A stretch of 64,000 nucleotides of DNA. Origin: Rhexocercosporidium sp. MPI-PUGE-AT-0058. Lineage: Eukaryota > Ascomycota > Leotiomycetes > Helotiales. The position numbers and the translations under genes are program-made. The stretch spans positions 744,001-808,000 of the forward strand of contig JAGTJL010000018.1 in the NCBI GenBank assembly GCA_020746875.1, given 5' to 3'. Shown one piece after another: positions 1 to 12,012 of the stretch. The first letter of the stretch is position 1. Every line of letters begins with the position of its first letter. The notes below the pieces were generated by a model. The model did no database searches, had not been told where the DNA came from, and was given only the letters and a program-made list of their open reading frames with translations.

Positions 1-3000
1 AACGTTAAAAACATTACAATTCTTATAATATTTAAAAATATGTTATAAGTACTTAAAAAATAAATTAAACGTAACTTATATTTAAAGAAAACGAGGTTTT
101 ATTTACGCTTTAACTATTATATTATATAGTATTCACCAATTAATAAGCCTTTTTCATTCTATTTTAAAGTGTAATTTATACTATAAAACCAAAGACCGGT
201 CTTATAAAAACGAGCTTTAAAAATAATATTAATATAAAAGTTTTCTATAATTATAACGTCGTAAAGTATAAAATTAAATAATTCTTTATTCGGACCTTTA
301 AGCACTCCTTTTATAACTTAAGTTCCGCGCCCGATAATAAGTAATTAAAAGCTTTTACACTTAATTAAATCCTTAAAAATAGATTTTATAAAAGATCCTT
401 TTAATAATATTAAACGATTATTAATTAAATTAGTCGTTTTATAATTATTTAATAAAGTAAAATCTAATAAAAAATAAAGTGAATTCTAAAGAGAATATAT
501 ACCCGCAGCTAAATGCTCAGTTAAATTAAATAAGAGCACCGAATACGCGTGGGTCCCGCTTATTCCTCTTTTATTTAATAAGTTTCCGGGAAAAGTAAAC
601 TTTCCCTTATTTAATTTATTAAATTCTTACTTATTTAATTTTACTAAGAAATCTTTTATTAATTAAAAGAAAGGCTTATCTAAGCTCATTTGCCCACGGA
701 AAGCTTTCTATTATAACGTAATAAACCGCTACCGAATCTCATTATAATATTAATTATTTATTTTTAAGTTTAAATAAGTTATTCTATTTTAATATTTAAT
801 AAACACTTTTCTATAAACTGCTATTTAAAGACAAGTACAATTTAAGGAAAACTAATAATGAGTTTTTTCTTTTAAATATAAATATACCTTTTTTATAAGT
901 TTTCCTTTTATTTTAAATTAGTTTAATCTTTAGCTATATAAATCAGAAGTTTTCGAGTCGGGTGTCTTATTATTATTAAAGCGTGAACTAAAAGTAAAAA
1001 AATGATTATGCCCTAATTTGCTACCGATAAACTATTAATATTAACGATTGATTTAATTAAAATAAAACAGCCGTATAAGCTATTCCAAAGAGTATTTAAG
1101 AGGTATCCCGAGCTCGTCGGCTTCCTTAATCTTAAGAAAGTACTTTTAAGCCTATAAGTTATTAAAGTTATTAATTATAATTAAGAAAAAGTTAATTTTA
1201 AGAATGCTAAGCACTTCCGGCACATAATATAAGTTCCTTTTGCGGATTAATTCTTAATATTATATAATTTAAACCTTTAAGTTTTAAACGTTTTTTATAT
1301 TTAAAAATTATAAGTAATCTTAGCGGATTATCGTCTAAATTATTATATTCGTTTAATATAAAACTATCTTAAGCGTATAAACTAATACTTAAATATTAGC
1401 TCTTTTCTTAGCGACAAGCTATATAGCAATTATATTAAAGAATTAACGGCTTATAATTTTCTCAATCTATTTATAAAACTTAAGGTATATTGTGGTTCGT
1501 AATTATTATATTACGCACTTTATAATATACGCTTTAACTTCGGCCTCGGTTTCCTTTTAATAAAATTCTGCGGTTATTTTAATAAGCTCGTGCGGTCGAG
1601 TAAGAAAAGGGGTAATAAAAGCGTTAAAACTTATAATTATTTAGTTTAAGGAAGACGTAGCTATTGCGTGACGATCGAGCGCCTATTTTTAAAGTTATTT
1701 ATTATACTCGTTCGTTTTTATTATATAATTTAATTTAGCGAAATCATTCTTTTATTAAGTAATCTACTCAGTAGTCTATAGATTTTTATTAATAATTTTA
1801 ATTAATGTTTTTATATTTAAAATATTTAAGTTAACAAAAAGCTAAAGTCCGAGTATTTAAACGCTAAGAGTTAAATAATTTATTTATAACAGAAAGTCTT
1901 TAGGCTTTAAGTATATAATATTTACGTTAAGACCGCTAGGACTATCGTATAATAATATCTTAATAATCGCGCTAAGAAGAGCATAAGGGTTTAAGCGTAA
2001 AAAAAGGAAACGAAAATCGTAAAATTAAAATTAAATAAGCTTAACTAAAGCTCAAAATTTATATATATTAAAGATAACTTATAAAGACAGATATAGCTCT
2101 TAACTGTCGTATAAAAATAAAGCAGGCTCTTAGTAGTTCAAGAGCTCTATAATTAACGTAAAAAGTAAAGGTTTAAAAGATTTATTAAAATAAGCGTTAC
2201 CCTCTATAAAAAAGGACTGTAACCCGAGTATATATACACGTGAGTGCTTACAAGAGCATACACATAACCAGTAGACTGCGCTAGGGCGCGACATAAGTAT
2301 TTAACTTATTAGCGGAAAATATTAAGTTTAATAAATTAATTTTCTAATCTTAATCCGTGCGAGGTGCGTATTTGTAAATTACTTTATATAATAAGAGCTC
2401 TTCTAAAGAGTCGTAGGGGAATAATATCTGCGCGTAATTTATAATAAAGAGTAATTCGGACTAATCGTTTTAATAATACGTGACGAATAGTCGGAGTCGT
2501 CTTTATAAGTATTAATTATATACTTCGGCCTGGTTATTTATTTAAGGGTAATCAGCGGCGGATAGCTGTCTTTTAGTTCCGAGAATAATATAAAAGGCAG
2601 TTTAAAAGCGGAAAATAAACTAAAAACTTTTATTAAGTATAATAATAAAGGAAGCGCTAAAGTAACGATATATATAATAAATATATATATTAATAAGCTT
2701 CTGGGCATCGGTTGTTTTCTAATAAGGTATATTAATAACTTGTTTACTAAAACTATTAATAAAAATAAAGACTTTATTAAAGCTATACTTGTTTTTATTA
2801 AACTCGTAGTAATCTACGGTGATATATTCCTAGGGTCGAGACGGAATAAAAAGAAAATAAAAAAAATCCGGGCTTTTTATCCCGGGGCACTTAAATTCGT
2901 CGGCATATATAATAATTATGGTATTATTATTTAATTATCGACGTAATTTTGTACTACTAATATTAAAAAGAGAGTAATTAAATCGTCTTCTGTATATTAA

Positions 3001-4618
3001 GGTATATTATAATAACTCGATCTTAAACTTCTCGTATTATAAGTATACGGAAGTAATCGACGTCGGGGATTAATAAGCGGCTATTATACAGTAATAAGTA
3101 GCCTTTTATATTAAACTTCCCGGGACTTTTTAATAAAGATTACGTTCGTAATACTTATAATGAAGAAGTCGTACGGTTTGCTTTTAATACTTAATATATT
3201 ATGAAGAATATAAGTAAGAGATTAGTAATATTTACGCTTAATATTAACGCGTCAGAGTCGTCTAAAAAGCGTAATTCTACGGCTAGTGCGTCGAAGTCCA
3301 TTTAATCTTATCGTAGAAGTTATTAAAGACGTTGCGTTTTCTTAACGGAGTTCTATTAGTTTTGTCGTGCAAAGCTCTAATCGACGGTAGGCATGGCTCT
3401 CTCAAAAGCAGTGGCAAAAGTGTCTAATTCTAGGAAGAGGCTCTGTACGCAACTGCCCCTATTACTGCCCCTGCTTACGTAGGCTAAGCACGTGCGCATA
3501 CCTGTATTGCACAACAAGTTTAATTCGTCTAGTTTGCAAGAGAAGGCATCTACTAAAATGTTATAAATACTAAAGCGGTAAGTAATTATAAAGTTACAAT
3601 CGGCTAATAGCTTTATTTATTTTACTTAACAGGCATTTAATTACTTAAAAGTTATAAAGTATTTTAATGCTTTATAATCCGTAATAATACGAACTTAATA
3701 AAAGGCTCCTGTTAACTCAGCTTTTTAATATCTGAACGACTTAATAATAATAAGTATCTTTTTATCGTAAATAGCGTAATTAAGCTTTACGAGAAGTATA
3801 ATCTTTAAAAATAAAGTAATAAGGAACTAATCTTTATTATATTATTAAGAAAAGACACTTATTATAATTTTATTACTTACGTTAGTTTTAAGTAAGTATA
3901 ATAAATCTTGTTTATAATATCTTAAGAAAAAGGCAGACGTGAGAATATATTTTAAGTAATTAAAAATATCTTCGCATTCTATAGTAAAGCAAAAGGAAAC
4001 GTTATTCTTAATAAAATAAATAAGAAGTTTTACTATAATGTCGTAGTCGCGGATACAACGTTGGTAAAAGTTATAAAAACTAAAAAATGATTATATACTT
4101 TTAATAGAATTAAAGTAATTTTATTAATTAATAATAAAGACTTTCTCGGAATCGACTTTTAAGAAGTTAATATAATAAATCCGAAATATTATATATAAGT
4201 AACTCTTAACTTATACTTTTTTAAATCCGCTTAAAGGCTAGCGTCGTTCAGGCGTTAAAGCACTTTTTTAACGTAGATTTAATATTATAAAAGATCTTCA
4301 GAGTATATAAGAATATTACTTAAATACGTAATATAGAAATCATCGAAGTAATCAAAAAGAATATTATTTATATATCGCTAATATATTATAAGGCTATTTA
4401 TTAGTTTAAATAAAAGAACTTTATACTTATAAGCGCCGTATTTTGTACGAAAAGTTATATATTCCTTTAAAGCAAGATTTATTCGTATGCAATAAAAGGC
4501 TTATTAAATATTTAATTCAATAAAGATACGGGCGTTAATAATAGGTGTTAACGTCTCGTCGATTAAAGGAAGGAACTACTAGTCCTTTCGCGTAAAGGAA
4601 TTTAATATACGGAAGTCG
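1..4618 (-). mobile_element. Ty3/gypsy retrotransposon A, RIP-decayed pol (RT, RNase H, integrase)
   Basis: Remnant of a Ty3/gypsy polyprotein read on the minus strand. Reverse transcriptase lies at about 4618-3790: a DFR.LNSFTRKD block, then a TFRTKYGAYKYKVLLF-like block, a decayed catalytic-loop region and YFGFIILTS. RNase H follows at about 3720-3530 (ITDYKALKYFITFK, then LADCNFIITYR). Integrase is visible at about 2812-2390 (YEFNKNKYSFNKVFIFI, later LGTKRQLSAADYP and EVYN). The order RT-RH-IN is that of Ty3/gypsy. Stops replace Gln/Trp/Arg codons throughout, as RIP would produce. The RT is cut at 4618 by element B and its N-terminal part resumes at 24144. The LTR on the low-coordinate side is outside the window or unrecognisable. 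The short ORF at 2740-2934 on the plus strand is a shadow of the integrase. Confidence 0.85.
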
Positions 4619-4622
4619 ATAT

Positions 4623-4900
4623 TATAAAAGAGAAAACATTAAGCATATAATAAGAGGATAGTAAAGCAAGTGCCGGAAGGTAAACGTAAAAAATACTTAT
4701 TTAATAAATACTAAAGATATTATATATTTAAAGAGTATAATTTATTAAAGAAAAAAAGAGATATAATTTAAATAAAAAAGAAAAGTTATAATAATAAAAA
4801 TCGTTATTATTCTTAAAAGATATTACTTTAAAAGCTATCTTAAATATAATAAAATATAACTTAATTATATAATAAATAGACTTTTAAGGTCAATTCTATT
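4623..4900 (-). repeat. LTR of element B (3' LTR in element orientation)
   Basis: Begins TATAAAAGAG and matches 23860-24139 almost base for base apart from C/T and G/A differences and a small indel at its inner end. The inner boundary is uncertain by about 5 bp. It is more heavily RIPped than its partner, which still has a CACGTGAC stretch. Confidence 0.7.
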
Positions 4901-5300
4901 GTATACGTCTCTTTTTTAAAAAACTCATACTCGACCTCGAGCAAAGAAATAAGAACTAATATTATAACTTTAAAGCTTTAAATACTTAAAAGAAAAAATA
5001 TTTAAATAAAAACAAGTAAATATTAAATAACTTATACTTTACTTTTAAAAGTAAATAATCGTCTCGCTTAATACTTTTAAATATTATCTTTTAGTTTATT
5101 ATTCTTTTTCTTTCTTTTCCTTTTTAATAACTTTATTACTTTTTTTATAATACTCTTAAAAAAGCTTTACGCGTCTTTTTATACTTATATTAATCTTTTT
5201 ATACTTTTTAGCACTTATTATATCGTTCTTATTGCTTAAAGTTACTTTCTTAAATATTATATTTAAATAAATTTCAGCTTTAGTAAAGTTAAAGTAATTC

Positions 5301-5664
5301 TGTTACGACTTCCGATGCGCCTCGTATTACCGACACAGCTATTAAGGCTGCTTTAGTTAAGGCTACTTTAGTTACGTAGAGGCTACTTTAGTTAAGGCTG
5401 CTTTAGTCACGTGGAGGCTGCTTTAATTAAGGCTGCTTTAGTGGCGCTTAACATTGCTTATAGCATTGCCTTAATATAACAACTATAGTGTTAGGCCTAA
5501 TTAAGAAAGGCTAAGGAAACCCTTTATATATTTATATTAAGGCTCCTTTTTATAAAGAGCTCTCCTTTTCTCTTTATCTTTTCTTTTCGATTTTAAGCGT
5601 AATATTAGGCTTAAATATAAAACTAGAGTTAACTCGCCGTATTAACTTTTTATAAGCCGTAATA
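5301..5664 (+). repeat. 5' LTR of chromovirus C
   Basis: 364 bp, starting TGTTACGACT and ending CGTAATA (CGTAACA in the partner). Its length is identical to the 3' LTR at 11644-12007. The flank AATTC (5296-5300) is repeated after the 3' LTR. A subrepeat built around GGCTGCTTTAG/GGCTACTTTAG is tandemly repeated about 6 times near its start. Confidence 0.92.
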
Positions 5665-6379
5665 TAAGAAAAGACTAAAAACCCCTTCGCTGTGAAGCGT
5701 TATATTTTATTAAGTCTTGCGCGTCACGTCTCCCTGCCCTTATAATAAGTTGACGACAAACCTTAATACTTTAGCCTATTCGATAATTAAGTACCTTTTT
5801 ATTAATAGCGGATTGCCTTAAAGAAAGCTAGAAAACCCCTTACCGTTAACTTACCTTATATAACTTAACGTGCGCTATTTGAACTTCGACTTCGACTTAT
5901 ATTTAATTAATAAATTAATTAATAATCTTAAATACCTTTTTATTTTATATTATTATTACTTCCGACTTCTACCTTTTATTAGCGAAGCTTTAGAAAAAGA
6001 AGCGCTCCCTTGCGGCTAGGCTTTACTAATACCTTTATCCTTTTAGTCGAGACTCTTATAAAAAACCCGATAACTTTAAAGAACTTAATTCTGACTCGGA
6101 GAATAAACCTTAAAACTACTTTAATATCTCGCCAGAGTTTATCGCTATTATAAAAAGCCTTACTCCCGCTTAATAAGTAAAAGTAAATTAATTAATTGAG
6201 ATTTCTATTAGTTTTATTATTACTACCGCTATTAAATAAGCCCTTAACTAATATACTCTTAATAACCCTTGCTAAAAGACTTGCACTCTTTTTTCTTAAA
6301 GCGATCGATTAGTACGTGTTCTTACGGCGGACCTCCAGTTAATTACCGATTATTACTTATTAAAGTTAAATAATTCGAT

Positions 6380-9300
6380 TTAAATTATAAAGCCTTTTAA
6401 AATCAAGTACCCTTATATTCCCTTTAGTGATTATAAGGGCGATATCGAGTATAATATCTAGAAAATGAAAATAAAATTATTTATAAAAGAATACTTAAGT
6501 AACTTTAAGAGTAAACTATTATAAGTTAAGGCTTACTTTTAATATGCCGCTAGCGAAGTAAAGATTATTATCTTTTAATATATAAACCCTGAATTTGCCG
6601 ATACTTTCGATATTACCGCCGACGTTTTAACGGCCTTAAACCAGCGATTCTTTAATTATAACCGAGTTTAAGCTATTAAAAGAATATATAATTAGCTATT
6701 AATAAGTAATATAATTTATAACGACTTTCGAGTTAAATTTATTTCTTATATAATTATTAATAAGATTACTTACTCCCGCTAGTTTAAGGACGTATGCGAA
6801 AAGGTCTCCTTAGCTTTTAAGTATATAATTTATATAAAAAAGTATAAAATAAACGGAAATTACACAGCCCTTAACGAATTCCTAATTATTACAGACCGAA
6901 AATCCCGTAATATTATATTAAAAGAAGCTATAGCGACTTATAAAGCTTAAGTTAACGTTATCTTTAATAATTATAACGCGCGCGGCATTCTTAAAAAGGA
7001 AGGCTAGCGTATAACTTCTTTTACGCCGGCTATAATAATATAAAGACTTTTAATATTAACTTATAAACTATTATTAAAAGTTCGCTTACGCTTATTATCT
7101 CTGGTTTTGTTTTTCTGCCGCCTTAAGTCTTTTATGCCGCCTCTTACTCTTAAAGACGTCTCTTTTAATATTTACTTTTATTATAATAAAACTAGCTACT
7201 GGATTAGCGACTGCCTTAAGCGCCGAAGAAACTAAGCCCTTAATAAGTCGATTTCTGAGTTAGTCGTAGGCAAAGAATTAAAAAGTAATAAGCTTTTAAA
7301 AAAACTCTTAAGTCGTAAAAAAGACTTATATTTTAGCGTAAACTATAACTTATAAAAGGACTTAGCATTTAATTTCCGTGTTTTTATTAAAGGACAATAA
7401 TTTTTAATTAATATTAAATTAAAAAGGAATGAATTTTTTATTAAAACACTTATATATATTAATAATAAAGCAAATATTTTCGATGTAATTAAAACCTCCC
7501 TCGCATATTAACTCGTTAAGTAATTTAATATTTCTTTTATAATATTCTTTTAATTAATCGTCTTAATTAGTTATAATAATAAAAAAGGTAAGTTAATCGA
7601 TACAGTTATCTTACTTACTTTAATTATTAACCGCCGGCGAATTAACTTCCCTTTCTTAATAATTAACTTAAGAAACACTAACGTTTTAATTAATTAGAAG
7701 TTCCTTAAGTATTACGACTTAAAGTGATTATATATAAAGAATTATAATCGGCTAAAATGGCCGTTAAATATGCTTATATAATCGTACTTTAATTAGCGAG
7801 TCTTTGTCGATATTAACCGTTTTAATAAGTTAATTATTAAGTCTTACTAGCTTAATATAAAATAAAAGGACGTTTTCTTAAACTTAAATGACTATCGCCG
7901 AAGGCAAGCCAGGATTGCGGCACTCAACGATTTCCTTAAGTTTAAGGTCTTTATACGACTTATAATTAACGTCTTACCGACTCGACCCTCGAGCTTTATT
8001 AAAAAGGTTAAAGAGCGCCTACGTATTATAAAAAATTAATTAAACCCTTTAATATCTTGTGATTCGAGATTATTACTTAAAGATAAAAGAGCCTATAAAG
8101 CTTCCTCGGCGAATTACTAGCTTAAGGCGCTTATTATAGAGATTTTCTTAATATTAGCAATAATAATGTTTATAACGTACTTTTAACTTAAGAAAGTCAA
8201 AAAAAATAAAATAAAAACCTTTATAATATTAATATATACGATTAATTAAGAGCTGACTCGCCGCCGGCGAAAGGCCTTAAACTAATTAAGCGTTAAACTC
8301 ATATTAATAAATGGAGACTTAACCCTAGAGGAAGCCTTAAAAGTTAAGTACGCGTAAAATGACGACTTAATAAGTAAGAAGCTCTCGGCAAAATATTAAG
8401 AATATGCTTTTCTTTTTTCTTAGCGAGCCTTTAACGAGTTATTAACGTATTACTAAGGCGTAAACTATTAAGTCGAGCTTATTAAAGAGAACGACTTATC
8501 CTTTAAACTTTTTCGGCGTATAATTAAAGAATAGCTATTAAAGATTAAGCGGTATATTATTAACAACTTATATAAAGGTTTTATTAAGCCTTTTAGCGTA
8601 TTATATACGGCCTTTATTTTCTTTATTAAAAAGGCCGACGGTAGTCTCTGGCTTTACGTTAACTATCGAAAGCTAAATGCCTTATTAAAAAAGGATTCGT
8701 ACTTAATCTTTTTAATTAATAAAATAATAGCTTATATTTATAAAGTAAAAGTCTTTATTAAGTTTAATATTTAATAAGCTTTTTACCGCATTTATATATC
8801 CCTTAAGAGTAAAGACTATATAACCTTCCGCACTCGGTATAATATATATAAATATAAAGTCCTTCCCTTTAGCCTTATAAATAGCTCGGCGACTTTTTAG
8901 TAATTTATTAATAATATTTTAATAAAGCATTTAAACGACTTTTGCGCGGCTTATATAAACGATATCCTTATATATTCGTTAACCTTTAAGGAGTACGAGG
9001 TTTATATTAGGAAAGTAATAATAATATTATAGGCGCATAGACTTTAAGTCGATATTAAAAAGTCCGAGTTTAATATATAAAAGACAAAGTTTTTAGGTTT
9101 TATTATTAACGTTAATAATATAAAAGTAAACTCGGAAAAGGTTAGCGTAATTAAAGACTAGAAATACGCCGATAATGTATATAGCGTATAAAGTTATTTT
9201 AAATTTTATAATTTCTACCGCTAATTTATTAAGGACTATAGCCGTATTACTTAACCTTTTATAATACTTACTAAAAAGGACGTTTTTTTTAATTTTAATT

Positions 9301-11490
9301 ACGCTTATAAAAGCGCAAAAGAAACTCTCCGAGAAGCCCTTTAATTTATGCCGGTCCTTTACTATTACGACTTAATAAAGCAGACGCGGTTAAAGACTAA
9401 TTCGTTTAACGGAGTCGTCGCTAGGATTTTATTTTAATTTTAAGAGGACGGTACTTTTTACCTTATGAGATATTTCTCGAAGACAATAACGGACCCCGAG
9501 TTTAATTATTTAATTTATAATAAAGAAATGCTGGCGATTTTTCGGTTATTTTAACAATATTGCCTAGAGCTCTTAAGTACTTAAAAAAATATTTTTATTT
9601 ATATTGACTACCGAGCCTTAAAGTACTTTATAATTATTAAGGACTTTACGGCTAAGCAGGCTTAATAGGCTAAGTTTTTTACGGACTTTTATTTTATAAT
9701 TATATATTATATCGAGACGACTAATACGTTAGCCGATACCCTGTTTCGACGAGATTAGGACTTCACGGTTATAAAGGCACGTAAGCGGGCTATTTATAGT
9801 TAATAATTAATTTTAACTAAAGAAATCGACTTATAAGTCGCTAACGACCTTTAGCTTTTTATCGTCGATTTTATAGACGCTTATATTAAAGTCGTAAAGA
9901 CAATACCTTTAGTACTTATAAAGGCTATAATCCTAGACTATAATATTAAATCTTGTGAAAAGCCAGAGTTAAAACTTAAGCTTAATATAAGAGCGCTAGT
10001 CGACCCGGAAACCCTTACGCCGGAAGAGCTTGACCTTAACTTTATAATAGCTTATAATATCGCAGAATATAATATTATTAATTAAGTGCTTTTAATTAAT
10101 AAGTCGTCCCCCTTATTAAAGCCTTTTCGACAAAAAGCTAGGGAATAATTATTAAATTACGAATTAGTAAATAATAAGCTACTTTTTTAAGGACGCTTAG
10201 AAGTGCCTTTAAAGCCGCCGGAGCTTCGCACGACACTTATCCGCTATATATACTTATAACCTTCGGTAACACACGTAGAAATTAAAAACATAAAGGCATT
10301 ACTTAGTCGTAAATACCATTAGAACGGCTTTATTACGGACATAACCTAATACGTGGCAAACTATAGTTGTTTTTAATAAAAAGCCCGTAGGAATAAGACT
10401 TTTAGTTTTTTATATTTTTTATTAATTTTTACTCGGCTATATTAATACCTTACGATAGACTTTATAAAGTTATTATTAAATAAGCATAGTTATAACTTCG
10501 CTATGGTTATCGTCGACCGCCTATTTAAGAAGCCGGTCTTAATACCTTATAATAATATAATTACTGCGAAAGGCATAGTAATTCTTTTCTTTATTTATTA
10601 AACTTAACACTTTAATATACCGGACTTTATTATCTTAAACTAAGGACTTTAATTTGTCTTCTTTTTTTAAAAGGAGTACTATTATATTCTCGGAATTAAA
10701 GTAAAGCTTACGACGGCGTATAACTTAAATATCGACGGCCAAACGGAGGTAACGAATTAATATATTAAGTAACGGCTTCGCTCCTTTTATTATTATTATT
10801 ATTACCTTTTATTAATTATAGACATTACTTAACTATCGTTATCGCACGAGTTCTTAAGTAACTTATTCTCTTTTAAACTATTTAACGACGTTAAATTAAG
10901 GACTTTTTAAGACTTAATTAACTTAAAGCCTTTAGCTACAGTAATAGAGAAACTCAATTGTGAGGAGGCTTTATAAGTAGCATTATAAATAAAGGAAGTT
11001 ATAAAGATTATATAATTATTATTAAGGGCTTAATAAAAGAAAATAAAACGACTAGCCAATCGCAGTCGTTATGCCGTCGACTAGGACGTTGGCGATTTAG
11101 TGCTAGTCGACACTCGGAACTAGAATATCGATCGACTTTTAAAAAAGCTGTCGGACAAGTAATACGGACTAATTAAGGTATTTTTATAAGAAAGGAAGAG
11201 TTAAAAGGTAGAATTATTAAAGAGTTAGACTATATACCTCGTATTTTATACTTATTTACTACAGAAGTACGTCGATAACCCTTTACTAGGCTAAGCTAAA
11301 TAAACGCCGGTATTAATATAGCTTTTACTTAATTAAAAAGAATAGAAAATTAAAGCTATTTTAGGCTCGAAGTTGATAAATCGAAAGCTTTAGTATCGCA
11401 TTAAATGGCTAAGCGCCGACAAAGACCTAGAGTAGTATTTATACTCGAATATTATAACGGCCTTTCACTTAGTTAAGGCTTTTTATATAA
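6380..11490 (+). pseudogene. gag-pol polyprotein remnant of chromovirus C
   Basis: A gag-like region occupies about 6.38-7.0 kb. At 7165-7220 the residues YYNKTSYWISDCLKR look like a CCHC zinc knuckle with Cys and His turned to Tyr. RT spans about 8560-9110 and includes LYVNYRKLNALLKK (from 8651). The catalytic loop is now YINDIL (8958-8975), that is YxDD with the first Asp mutated to Asn. RNase H lies at about 9340-9770 (RYFSK...FNYLIYNKEMLAIFR). Integrase core text follows at 10.44-10.55 kb (NFAMVIVDRLFKKPV). A chromodomain-like tail (YRIKWLSADKD) is at 11340-11490. Chromodomains in this position define chromoviruses and are thought to target integration to heterochromatin. It is non-functional. 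Confidence 0.85.
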
Positions 11491-11643
11491 GGCATAAAAA
11501 TAATAAGAGTGTCGTAGGGCCTTTAAGAGCTTTACTAAGTGGTTAGAGGCTTTTAATAATAGAATTAATAATTATAAAAAGCTAGAAGACAATAGTCTTA
11601 TGACTTTAATTGCGCGGACGTAGTTCTTTAGGAGGGGGGGTAA

Positions 11644-12007
11644 TGTTACGACTTCTAATGCGCCTTGTATTACCGATATAGCTATTGAGGCTACTTTAGT
11701 TAAGACTGCTTTAGTCACGTGAAGGCTGCTTTAGTTAAGGCTGCTTTAGTCACGTAAAAGCTACTTTAATTAAGGCTGTTTTAGTGGCGCTTAATATCGC
11801 TTATAGTATTACCTTAATATAATAACTATAGTGCTAGGCCTAATCGGGAAAGGCTAAGGAAACCCTTTATGTATTTATATTAGGGCTCCTTCTTATAAAG
11901 AGCTCTCCTTTTCTCTTTGTCTTTTCTTCTCGATTCTAAGCGTAGTATTAAGCTTAAATATAAAGCTAGAGTCAACTCGCCGTATTAACCTCTTGCAAGC
12001 CGTAACA
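11644..12007 (+). repeat. 3' LTR of chromovirus C
   Basis: 364 bp, TGTTACGACT to CGTAACA, followed directly by the target duplicate AATTC. It differs from the 5' LTR mainly by C/T and G/A changes. A purine tract with a run of Gs lies just upstream (11632-11640) and is a plausible polypurine tract. Confidence 0.92.
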
Positions 12008-12012
12008 AATTC

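Larger units (their letters stand above)
5301..12007 (+). mobile_element. Complete Ty3/gypsy chromovirus C inserted in element B, RIP-decayed
   Basis: A structurally whole LTR retrotransposon of 6.7 kb: 364-bp LTRs, TGTTACG...CGTAACA termini and a perfect 5-bp target duplication AATTC (5296-5300 and 12008-12012). The internal order is gag, CCHC knuckle, RT, RNase H, integrase, chromodomain, all on the plus strand. It cannot be autonomous because every domain contains stops and catalytic substitutions consistent with RIP. It sits inside the larger minus-strand element B, so it inserted later. Confidence 0.92.

Noticed and set aside
2740..2934. 64-codon plus ORF
   Set aside because: Lies over the minus-strand integrase of gypsy A; a chance opening in RIPped sequence.
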